Assembly (NCBI GenBank): GCA_002347485.1
Contig: DDXM01000060.1
Coordinates: forward strand, 51,698 to 68,936
DNA: 17,239 bases
Reading direction: 5' to 3'
Source of the DNA: Anaerolineaceae bacterium UBA2260
GTDB lineage: Bacteria; Chloroflexota; Anaerolineae; Anaerolineales; Anaerolineaceae
How positions within the stretch are numbered: the stretch's first letter is position 1; every line of letters starts with the position of its first letter. The notes beneath the pieces are model-generated. The model made no database searches. It was not told the origin of the DNA and was given only the letters and a program-made list of their open reading frames with translations. The position numbers and the translations under genes were made by a program. Below are positions 1-6,085 of this stretch, in pieces.

Positions 1-10
1 CGGGTTTTTA

Positions 11-19
11 TGATATAAT
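11..19 (+). promoter_or_regulatory. Extended -10 promoter of rpsB operon
   Basis: The bases TGATATAAT give a perfect TATAAT hexamer at 14-19 preceded by the TGn extension of an extended -10 element. A start site near position 26 would give a leader of about 120 nt before rpsB. The -35 element would lie outside the window, so only half of the promoter can be judged. Confidence 0.6.
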
Positions 20-25
20 TCGTCG

Positions 26-135
26 GCTGTGGTGAAGAACCGCAGACTATCTCACGCGTCATCCGATCTCACTTGCGTGCTGCCACAAGCAGTGATGGTG
101 AGGCAAAAGAAGGCGCTGGAAAAAACGCAAAGGAG
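26..135 (+). promoter_or_regulatory. Structured 5' leader of rpsB, possible S2 autoregulatory site
   Basis: The leader can form a 6-bp hairpin, CTGTGG (27-32) with CCGCAG (40-45), around a 7-nt loop. A second, nested structure has CTGC (80-83) pairing with GCAG (89-92), enclosed by CTCAC (68-72) pairing with GTGAG (98-102). The heptamer ATCTCAC occurs twice, at 49-55 and 66-72, so GTGAG could choose between two partners. S2 is known to repress its own leader in some bacteria. That this leader does so is inferred from structure and position only. Confidence 0.35.
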
Positions 136-144
136 TAATACCCC

Positions 145-1122
145 ATGAGTTCTATTATTTCCATGAAATCCCTTCTGGAAAGCGGCGTTCATTTCGGACA
201 CCGTACCAACAAGTGGAACCCCCTGATGCGCCCGTACATCTTCACCGAGCGCAACGGCATCCACATCATCGACCTGCAGCAAACGGTCAAACTGCTCACC
301 ACCGCTTATAACCTGGTGCGCGACACCGTCGCCGCAGGTGGTTTAATCATGTTCGTCGGCACCAAGCGCCAGGCGCAGGAAACCGTCGCCGAAGAAGCCA
401 TGCGCTGCGGCATGCCCTACGTGACCGAACGCTGGCTGGGCGGCATGCTCACCAATTGGTCCACAATGTTTAATCGTATCCAGGAACTGGAAAAACTGGA
501 GCGCTTGCGCGATTCCGGCGAGATCAACCGCCTGACTAAAAAGGAAGGCCTGCTGATCGGACGCGAAATCAAACGTTTACAGTCACGCCTTTCCGGTGTG
601 CGCGAAATGAAACGCGTCCCTGACCTGTTGTTCATTGTCGACGTGATGCGCGAGCACACTGCCGTCCACGAAGCCAATATCATGGGCATTCCCGTGATCG
701 CGCTGGTGGATACCAACTGCGATCCGCGCCAAGTGGACTATGTCATCCCCTCCAACGATGACGCCATCCGCGCCATCAAACTGTTGGTCGGCAAGATCGC
801 CGACGCGGTGATCGAAGGCAAATCAATGTATAAAGAAGAAGACCGCGAAGTTGTTGCCACCGCGGAAACCCCTGCCGAGCGTGCCGCTGCCGGAGCCCGC
901 CCGCGCTTCGAGGAAGAGGTTGAACTCGAGGACGAGGCACTGCTGGGCGCTTCGACCCTGGCCAAGCTAGGACCCAAAGCGGTTGAGACTGAGATCGAAG
1001 AAGAAGTTGCAGTTGCAGTGGAAGAAGTTGAAGAAGCAGAAGCCGAAGTTGTGGAAACCGCTGAAGTTGAAACCGAAGCGGAAACGACTGATGAGACCGA
1101 GAGCGAAGCTGCGGCAGAGTAG
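145..1122 (+). CDS. rpsB: 30S ribosomal protein S2 with long acidic C-terminal tail
   Basis: This is ribosomal protein uS2 of the small subunit. The N-terminal MKSLLESGVHFGHRTNKWNP and the segments FVGTKRQAQ, ERWLGGMLTNW and PVIALVDTNCDP are classic S2 signatures. The start is supported by AAAGGAG ending about 9 nt upstream. The S2 core ends near residue 230. The remaining roughly 95 residues are dominated by Glu, Ala and Val, giving a low-complexity acidic tail that makes the protein longer (325 aa) than the usual 230-260 aa. Such tails occur in S2 of some phyla and are probably disordered. The gene heads the conserved rpsB-tsf-pyrH order and reads into tsf after 52 nt without a visible terminator. 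Confidence 0.97.
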   Translation: MSSIISMKSLLESGVHFGHRTNKWNPLMRPYIFTERNGIHIIDLQQTVKLLTTAYNLVRDTVAAGGLIMFVGTKRQAQETVAEEAMRCGMPYVTERWLGGMLTNWSTMFNRIQELEKLERLRDSGEINRLTKKEGLLIGREIKRLQSRLSGVREMKRVPDLLFIVDVMREHTAVHEANIMGIPVIALVDTNCDPRQVDYVIPSNDDAIRAIKLLVGKIADAVIEGKSMYKEEDREVVATAETPAERAAAGARPRFEEEVELEDEALLGASTLAKLGPKAVETEIEEEVAVAVEEVEEAEAEVVETAEVETEAETTDETESEAAAE

Positions 1123-1174
1123 AGAAAACACGCGGAGCGATCCGGTGACCCAATTGAGAATGAGGATTTAGATT

Positions 1175-1792
1175 ATGGCAATTACCACTGAAATGATCAA
1201 GACACTACGCGAAACCACCGGCGCCGGGATTCTAGACTGCCGCAAAGCGCTCGAGCAATCCAATGGCGACATGAACGCCGCCATGGATTACCTGCGTGAA
1301 AAAGGGCTGGCAACCGCCGCCAAACGCTCCGGTCGAAACGCTTCTGAAGGCACGATTGAGCTTTACTCCCACGGCAACGGTCGCGTTGGGGTAATGGTGG
1401 AAGTGAACTGCGAAACCGATTTTGTCGCCCGCTCTGAAGCCTTCCGCAACCTGGCGCACGAGCTGGCGCTGCAGATCGCCGCGGCTTCCCCTGAGTTCAT
1501 CCTCGAGTCCGATATTCCCACGACAGTGATTGAGCGCGAAACCAGGATCGCCACCGCCAAGGCGAAAGAAGACGGTAAGCCGGACGCTATCCTGCCGCGC
1601 ATCGTTGAAGGCGCGGTGAAGAAATACAAGGACGAGTTCGTGCTGATGAACCAGGCGTACATCCGCGATGAGAGCATCACCATCCAGGAGCTGATCAACC
1701 AGAACGTGGCTGCCCTGGGTGAGAACATCATCATCCGCCGCTTCGCCCGCTGGGCGCTCGGTGAGACCACAAGCTCAGAAGAAAGCGAATAA
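1175..1792 (+). CDS. tsf: Elongation factor Ts
   Basis: EF-Ts is the guanine-nucleotide exchange factor that recharges EF-Tu with GTP. The N-terminal UBA-like domain (about residues 4-45) contains the conserved TGAGILDCRKAL and MDYLREKGL segments. The TDFVARSEAF motif at 81-90 carries the Asp-Phe pair that inserts into EF-Tu. At 205 residues it is the short form lacking much of the second core subdomain, as in Thermus and cyanobacteria, compared with about 283 residues in E. coli. The start is supported by TGAGG about 9 nt upstream. It is cotranscribed with rpsB and followed immediately by an intrinsic terminator. Confidence 0.96.
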   Translation: MAITTEMIKTLRETTGAGILDCRKALEQSNGDMNAAMDYLREKGLATAAKRSGRNASEGTIELYSHGNGRVGVMVEVNCETDFVARSEAFRNLAHELALQIAAASPEFILESDIPTTVIERETRIATAKAKEDGKPDAILPRIVEGAVKKYKDEFVLMNQAYIRDESITIQELINQNVAALGENIIIRRFARWALGETTSSEESE

Positions 1793-1801
1793 AGCCCCTT
1801 A

Positions 1802-1830
1802 AAGACCAACCGCGCGGTTGGTCTTTTCTT
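1802..1830 (+). terminator. Intrinsic terminator between tsf and pyrH
   Basis: AAGACCAACCGC (1802-1813) is followed directly by its exact reverse complement (1814-1825), a perfect 24-nt palindrome. Folding with a GCGC loop leaves a 10-bp stem, followed by TTTTCTT. It sits inside what is usually one operon, between tsf and pyrH, so pyrH either depends on read-through or has a promoter inside tsf that I cannot identify. Confidence 0.8.
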
Positions 1831-1846
1831 AACCCAAGGAGGAATG

Positions 1847-2560
1847 ATGGAGGAACTCAAGTACCGCAGGATTTTGCTCAAGCTAGGAGGTGAATCCCTG
1901 GCCGGGCCCTCCGGGATCGGCATCGACGCCGCCCAGGCTAAGGATATCGCGCGCAGGGTGAAGGAAGTGCGTGAACTGGGTGTGGACATCGCCATCGTGA
2001 TCGGCGCTGGCAACCTGTGGCGCGGCAAGGTTGGGCTGGAGATGGGCATGGACCAGGCCACCGCCGACTACATGGGCATGCTGGGCACCGTGATGAACGC
2101 GCTGGCGCTGATGGACGCGCTGGAGCACCAGGACGTGGTAACGCGCGTGATGACCTCCATTGAGATGAAAACTGTTGCCGAGCCATACATCCGGCGGCGC
2201 GCCATCCGCCACCTCGAAAAAGGCCGCGTGGTCATCTTCGGCGGCGGCACGGGCAATCCCTACTTCTCCACTGACACCGCCGCGGCGCTGCGCGCCATGG
2301 AGATCGAAGCAGACGTGCTGATCAAAGCCACCAAGGTGGACGGCGTGTACGACAGCGACCCCAAGGTCAACCCGAACGCGGTGAAATTCGAGGAACTATC
2401 CTACATCGACTCGATCAACCTGCACCTGGGCGTGATGGACTCCACCGCGGTGACCATGTGCATGGAGCACAAGCTGCCCATCCACGTGCTGAACCTGTGG
2501 GACGTGGACGCGTTGAAGCAGGCGCTCTATGGGAATAAAGTCGGAACGATCGTTCATTGA
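1847..2560 (+). CDS. pyrH: UMP kinase
   Basis: PyrH phosphorylates UMP to UDP in pyrimidine nucleotide synthesis and belongs to the amino-acid-kinase fold, unlike eukaryotic UMP/CMP kinases. Counting from ATG at 1844, conserved segments are LLKLGGESL (11-19, phosphate binding), GAGNLWRG (54-61, UMP binding), FGGGTGNPYFSTD (132-144) and KATKVDGVYDSDP (161-173). Length is about 237-238 residues, as expected. Two ATGs abut, at 1844 and 1847. AAGGAGG at 1836-1842 is only 1 nt from the first and 4 nt from the second, so I chose the second; the choice changes one Met. The normal downstream partner frr is absent here. Confidence 0.95.
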   Translation: MEELKYRRILLKLGGESLAGPSGIGIDAAQAKDIARRVKEVRELGVDIAIVIGAGNLWRGKVGLEMGMDQATADYMGMLGTVMNALALMDALEHQDVVTRVMTSIEMKTVAEPYIRRRAIRHLEKGRVVIFGGGTGNPYFSTDTAAALRAMEIEADVLIKATKVDGVYDSDPKVNPNAVKFEELSYIDSINLHLGVMDSTAVTMCMEHKLPIHVLNLWDVDALKQALYGNKVGTIVH

Positions 2561-2583
2561 TTTTTTTCGCTCATAAAAACAAA

Positions 2584-2613
2584 ACCCGACATTTAAAATC
2601 TGTCGGGGTTTTT
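2584..2613 (+). terminator. Intrinsic terminator after pyrH
   Basis: CCCGACA (2585-2591) pairs with TGTCGGG (2601-2607) across a 9-nt loop. After one more G come five T residues (2609-2613). It closes the rpsB-tsf-pyrH cluster and marks the left edge of the AT-rich island. Confidence 0.8.
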
Positions 2614-2650
2614 AAACTGAAATCAATCTTGTCCTCGATTATTTGAATCG

Positions 2651-2709
2651 CAATAAATAATTGAATTACGAATCATTTATTGAACCTCAAAAATATTTTC
2701 GTTTATACT
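2651..2709 (+). promoter_or_regulatory. Promoter of the restriction-modification operon with overlapping inverted repeat
   Basis: TTGAAC (2680-2685) and TATACT (2704-2709) are separated by 18 bp and form a good sigma-70-type promoter. The expected start site, 7 nt after the -10, falls on A2716, the first base of an in-frame ATG. A perfect inverted repeat, CAATAAAT (2651-2658) and ATTTATTG (2675-2682), overlaps the first three bases of the -35 and could be an operator. The promoter call comes from sequence match. The operator idea is inference, and this AT-rich context raises the chance of accidental repeats. Confidence 0.6.
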
Positions 2710-2715
2710 TGTTGT

Positions 2716-3558
2716 ATGAATATCTCGGTAGACTTATTTACTCCACACGTAGCTTCAAATTTGATTTGGAAATACAAGGAGGAAAAATCCTCGTACCCTA
2801 AATCACCATTAAGGTACCCAGGGGGTAAAGCGCGTGCAGTGAGTATTCTGCTATCCTTAATTCCTTCAAATATTGAAGTTCTAGTATCGCCTTTTATTGG
2901 TGGTGGCTCTCTCGAAATAGCTATTGCACATTTAGGGATTAAAGTCTTAGGATTTGATATTTTTGATCCCCTTGTCTCATTTTGGCAGGAATTACTCACA
3001 AACCCGAGCCGACTTGCTGATAACGTTCAAAAATATATCCCGCTGGAAAAAAAGATTTTTTACGAACTACAAGATTCATATCCTTCAAACAGATTAGATA
3101 TAGCAACCCAGTTTTACGTGTTAAATCGCGCTTCGTTCTCCGGTGCAACTATGAGTGGTGGAATGTCACCTGGACACCCAAGATTTACACAATCATCGAT
3201 TGATTATTTGAGACAATTTTTCCTACCCAATCTTTACGTTCAAAAACAAGATTTCCACTTAACCCTTTCTTATGAGACCAATTCCTTTTTATATCTTGAT
3301 CCCCCTTATCTAATCGAGTCAAACCTCTACGGTAGAAAAGGTAATACACACAAGGATTTTGACCATCATGGATTATGGAAATTACTTAAGAACAGAAACA
3401 ACTGGATTATGTCCTATAACAACTGCGATGAAATTCGCGACTTGTATAAAGATTTCCGGATCCTCTTTCCTGAATGGAAATATGGCATGTCATCAAGTAA
3501 GCAATCAAAAGAAATAATTATTTTAAGTAATGACATGCCAGAGGTAATTGGAGGGTAA
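2716..3558 (+). CDS. D12-class adenine-N6 DNA methyltransferase (Dam-like), modification subunit
   Basis: This enzyme transfers a methyl group from S-adenosylmethionine to N6 of adenine and should protect host DNA from the adjacent endonuclease. Counting from ATG 2716, it has the D12 family motifs LRYPGGK (32-38), PFIGGGS (59-65, AdoMet binding), GFDIFD (79-84), NRASFSG (137-143) and the catalytic DPPY (195-198). The length of 280 residues fits the Dam/DpnM/EcoRV class. The frame is open back to a TTG at 2680, but neither start has a Shine-Dalgarno. The promoter -10 ends 6 nt before ATG 2716, so I chose that start and infer a leaderless mRNA. The gene is AT-rich (line 3361-3420 is 20/60 G+C by hand count, against 43/60 at 5461-5520 in pheS), which suggests horizontal acquisition. 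The recognition sequence is unknown. Confidence 0.9.
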   Translation: MNISVDLFTPHVASNLIWKYKEEKSSYPKSPLRYPGGKARAVSILLSLIPSNIEVLVSPFIGGGSLEIAIAHLGIKVLGFDIFDPLVSFWQELLTNPSRLADNVQKYIPLEKKIFYELQDSYPSNRLDIATQFYVLNRASFSGATMSGGMSPGHPRFTQSSIDYLRQFFLPNLYVQKQDFHLTLSYETNSFLYLDPPYLIESNLYGRKGNTHKDFDHHGLWKLLKNRNNWIMSYNNCDEIRDLYKDFRILFPEWKYGMSSSKQSKEIIILSNDMPEVIGG

Positions 3559-3559
3559 T

Positions 3560-4573
3560 TTGCCAAACCAAGCACAAAACGGTTACGCTTTTGAATATGC
3601 AATTATTGAATCAATCCCATTCATGATACAAGATTGGATTTCTCGAAATAATAAGGGGTTGTGTAATATTAAATTAGTAGATGATGATGCATACAGAAAC
3701 ACACAAGAAAAATTTTACTCAACTAGTTCAGACCTTCAATCAAAAATGCGTTTAGCAGCTAAAGCCGGGGTAAAAAAAATTCTGGACATGGAACCTAGGA
3801 TGGTATTTACACAAGAGGATGATCCATTGATTATTTCCTCCAGCCCTGCATCAAACGGGATTGAGGGAGATGTTCGTGATATTGTTATGATTAGGCAATT
3901 ATCTCAATCAAGGCATAGGGGAAGTCAAAGTGGCAAAACTAAAATCCGTCCCTGGGAAATTGGTATTAGCGCTAAATGGAACAATGATGTTATCAAAAAT
4001 CCTAGGTTAGCTGAACATTTGGATTTCTGTCAATCTTGGTTTGGTTTTCCTTGTTCTGATGATTATTGGCAAGACTTATTTCAACCGATGAATTACATCA
4101 GAGGCCATTTAGGTAGAAATTGGAGCGAATTACCCCGAAAAAAGGAGTTGGTTTATTTACCAATGACTACTGCATTCATCAACGAAGTAACTCGCCAATC
4201 CCATACTCACTCTAATTTACCCGAGCTATTAGTAAATTATTTAATTGGGAGATTTGATTTCTATAAAATGATTGCTAAACGCGATCAACGTATTACTGCC
4301 GTTCAAGTTTTCAACTTGCGAGGTAATCTTAATCAACCCGATTCTACTCAAACGCCTTTGATTAGAATTAATTCGCAAGCAAACCAACGCCCAACTAGGA
4401 TAGTGTATATAGGGCATTATCGTGAAAGAGAAGCATGGGTTGAAATTATTCTGGATAACGGATGGCAGTTTACATTACGACTGCATAATGCCGAAACACG
4501 AATCATTCCAAGTCTCAAGTTCGATATTAGGTTTGCTGGAAGTCCTGTCAACACATGGTCAGAAAATTGGTAA
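3560..4573 (+). CDS. Type II restriction endonuclease, HaeIII-family-like
   Basis: This is the probable partner endonuclease of the preceding methyltransferase. The N-terminal NGYAFEYAIIESI, the GDVRDIV segment (about residues 103-109), WEIGISAKWNND (132-143), LDFCQSWFG and the C-terminal part resemble what I remember of HaeIII-family endonucleases. No alignment was run. D104 or D107 with E133 and K139 could form a PD-(D/E)xK-type metal site, although the E-to-K spacing is wider than the usual ExK. The start is TTG at 3560, chosen because GGAGGG (3550-3555) lies 4 nt upstream; a TTG at 3548 would precede that site. The gap to the methyltransferase stop is one base, so translation is probably coupled. 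Low G+C matches its partner. Length is 337 residues. Confidence 0.72.
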   Translation: MPNQAQNGYAFEYAIIESIPFMIQDWISRNNKGLCNIKLVDDDAYRNTQEKFYSTSSDLQSKMRLAAKAGVKKILDMEPRMVFTQEDDPLIISSSPASNGIEGDVRDIVMIRQLSQSRHRGSQSGKTKIRPWEIGISAKWNNDVIKNPRLAEHLDFCQSWFGFPCSDDYWQDLFQPMNYIRGHLGRNWSELPRKKELVYLPMTTAFINEVTRQSHTHSNLPELLVNYLIGRFDFYKMIAKRDQRITAVQVFNLRGNLNQPDSTQTPLIRINSQANQRPTRIVYIGHYREREAWVEIILDNGWQFTLRLHNAETRIIPSLKFDIRFAGSPVNTWSENW

Positions 4574-4590
4574 ACATTAATGTAGTTCTC

Positions 4591-4619
4591 TTGCCCTTTT
4601 GCCTGCCCTCCGCTATAAT
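4591..4619 (+). promoter_or_regulatory. Promoter of pheST
   Basis: TTGCCC (4591-4596) and a perfect TATAAT (4614-4619) are spaced by 17 bp. The predicted start, near 4626, is just before the first helix of the T-box leader. It lies 18 bp after the endonuclease stop codon, so pheST is transcribed independently of the restriction-modification genes. Confidence 0.85.
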
Positions 4620-4630
4620 ACCGCGCATAA

Positions 4631-4903
4631 GGCAGTGACGGAGGAAAGTAGCCCGGGGAAACCCGACAGGGATGCGGGAACATGGACTGAAATTCCCGCC
4701 CGGCAGGAACCGGTTGAAGTTCCCTCCTGAGCCGCTCAGGTGAAACCGATTTTTGGCAAGTAGTCTGAGCCGCCGGACCCGGCGTTAGCGGGGCAGCCGA
4801 TGCAGCCGTTTGCGAGTCGGAACAAGCGGGTCACGAACGTGACCAACCTGGGTGGTACCGCGGGCAATTCTCCCCGTCCCTTGATGTGGACGGGTTATTT
4901 TTT
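4631..4903 (+). promoter_or_regulatory. T-box riboswitch sensing tRNA-Phe, upstream of pheS
   Basis: The leader has the full T-box layout. The Stem I base is GGC (4631-4633) with GCC (4731-4733), then a GA/K-turn motif (AGTGAC opposite TGA), then GGAGG (4640-4644) with CCTCC (4723-4727). In the specifier loop, AGTA at 4647-4650 faces GAAG followed by the triplet TTC (4720-4722), which pairs with the GAA anticodon of tRNA-Phe. Later come a CTCAG/CTGAG stem and GGTCAC-GAAC-GTGACC. The antiterminator pairs GGG (4850-4852) with CCC (4878-4880) and GCGGG (4860-4864) with CCCGT (4873-4877), and bulges TGGT (4853-4856), which matches the ACCA end of tRNA-Phe. Uncharged tRNA should favour this form over the terminator and raise pheST expression. 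Confidence 0.95.
4873..4903 (+). terminator. Regulated terminator of the pheS T-box leader
   Basis: CCCGTCC (4873-4879) pairs with GGACGGG (4888-4894) across an 8-nt loop and is followed by TTATTTTTT. Its left arm is the same segment used by the T-box antiterminator, so the two folds are mutually exclusive. It ends 14 nt before the pheS ATG. Confidence 0.9.
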
Positions 4904-4917
4904 AACAGGAGCACAGC

Positions 4918-5991
4918 ATGGCAGATTACGAGGAAATTATCAACAAGCTGAAAACCGACCGCGAGAACGCCGCGCGCGACGCGGCGTTGATCGTGGATGA
5001 GTCCAGCGCGGCAAAGTTTAAGACCACGTACCTTTCCCCTTCTTCGGTGCTGGCTGAGAGCACACAGGCGATCAAGTCGCTGGATGGACAGTTCAAACCG
5101 CTGGTCGGGCAGGCTTCCAACGAGCACAAGCAGTACCTGACCAGGCTTTACGACCAGGCAATCGCTTCATTAAAAGAAAAACAATTAAAGGCCTCCCTGT
5201 CTTCCGAGAAGCTGGATATCACCCTGCCCGGGCGGCCCGTTCACCGCGGGCGTCTGCACCCCGATACGCAGATTCTGCGCGAGCTGCTGGCGATCTTCAG
5301 CGATATGGGTTTCCAGGTCTTCCAGTCACGCGAAGTGGAGACCGACGAGTACAACTTCCAGCTGCTCAACTTCCCGGTGGGTCACCCGGCGCGCGACATG
5401 CAGGACACCTATTTCATGGATGTGCCGGACCGCGGCGACAACCCGCTGGTGTTGCGCACGCACACCTCGCCCGGTCAGATCCGCGCCATGCGCGAGATCG
5501 CCGCGCTCAACCCCTCGGACCCCCCGCCGGTGCGTGTGATCGTGCCGGGGATGGTGTACCGCTACGAGCAGGTGGATGTGCGCCACGAGACGCAGTTCGA
5601 CCAGCTCGAAGGTCTTGCAGTGGGCGAAGGCATCACCTTCTCCGACCTCAAGGGCACGCTTACCGATATGGCGCGCCGCTTGTTCGGACCGGACGCGCGC
5701 ACGCGCTTCCGCGCCTCTTATTTCCCATTCACCGAGCCCTCGGCCGAGTTCGACATCCAGTGCTTCCAGTGCAAAGGGGCGGGCTGCGGGGTATGCGGCG
5801 GCGGCTGGCTGGAGATCGGCGGCAGCGGCATGGTGCACCCCAATGTGCTGCGCAACGGCGGCTACGACCCCGCGCGCTTCACCGGCTTCGCCTTCGGTTT
5901 CGGCGTGCAGCGCATCGCCATGCTGCGCTACGGCATCAATGACATCCGCTACTTCTGGGATAACGACCTCAGGTTCTTGGAGCAATTTTAA
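4918..5991 (+). CDS. pheS: Phenylalanine--tRNA ligase alpha subunit
   Basis: PheS forms the catalytic half of the alpha2-beta2 phenylalanyl-tRNA synthetase, a class II enzyme that charges tRNA-Phe in the cytoplasm. An N-terminal coiled-coil-like tRNA-binding arm occupies about residues 1-90. Class II motifs follow: HPARDMQDTYF (156-166, motif 1), YRYEQVDVRHETQFDQLEG (214-232, motif 2) and GFGVQRIAMLRYG (327-339, motif 3). A C282-x2-C285-x4-C290-x2-C293 cluster lies between motifs 2 and 3; similar cysteine pairs occur in PheS of other bacteria and may bind a metal. Length (357 aa) is typical. Expression is controlled by the T-box leader ending just upstream, with AGGAGC before the start. Confidence 0.97.
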   Translation: MADYEEIINKLKTDRENAARDAALIVDESSAAKFKTTYLSPSSVLAESTQAIKSLDGQFKPLVGQASNEHKQYLTRLYDQAIASLKEKQLKASLSSEKLDITLPGRPVHRGRLHPDTQILRELLAIFSDMGFQVFQSREVETDEYNFQLLNFPVGHPARDMQDTYFMDVPDRGDNPLVLRTHTSPGQIRAMREIAALNPSDPPPVRVIVPGMVYRYEQVDVRHETQFDQLEGLAVGEGITFSDLKGTLTDMARRLFGPDARTRFRASYFPFTEPSAEFDIQCFQCKGAGCGVCGGGWLEIGGSGMVHPNVLRNGGYDPARFTGFAFGFGVQRIAMLRYGINDIRYFWDNDLRFLEQF

Positions 5992-6002
5992 GATCAGTGA
6001 AT

Positions 6003-6066
6003 AGAGAGATGAGAGCAGAGATTCGTCCAGTTATTGACCATTCTCCATTCTCAACTCTCCATTCTC
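6003..6066 (+). repeat. Intergenic purine/pyrimidine repeat element
   Basis: The pheS-pheT gap holds a purine-rich half (about 6003-6021) and a pyrimidine-rich half with three copies of CCATTCTC (6038-6045, 6045-6052, 6059-6066). GAGAGATGAGAG (6004-6015) can pair with CTCTCCATTCTC (6055-6066) at 10 of 12 positions, one of them G-U. It may be one copy of a dispersed palindromic repeat. The number of copies elsewhere in the genome cannot be seen here. Confidence 0.5.
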
Positions 6067-6085
6067 TTTTTCACGGAGTGAATAC

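Noticed and set aside
983..1171. Lys/Arg-rich + strand frame over the end of rpsB
   Set aside because: It is the shifted reading of the repetitive GAA-rich acidic tail and has no ribosome-binding site.
2680..2715. TTG at 2680 as the methyltransferase start
   Set aside because: It overlaps the -35 hexamer of the predicted promoter, has no Shine-Dalgarno, and adds 12 residues without family similarity.
2614..4590. Insertion sequence or integrase-driven element around the restriction-modification genes
   Set aside because: I found no transposase or integrase frame, no terminal inverted repeats at both ends and no convincing target-site duplication.
4631..4700. GAGGAAAGT-like sequence suggesting RNase P RNA or another housekeeping RNA
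   Set aside because: The P4-like string is coincidental. The specifier loop, UGGU bulge, competing terminator and position before pheS fit a T-box at every point.
4800..5000. Short + strand open frame across the T-box and the pheS start
   Set aside because: It lies in structured leader RNA and overlaps the certain pheS start in another frame.
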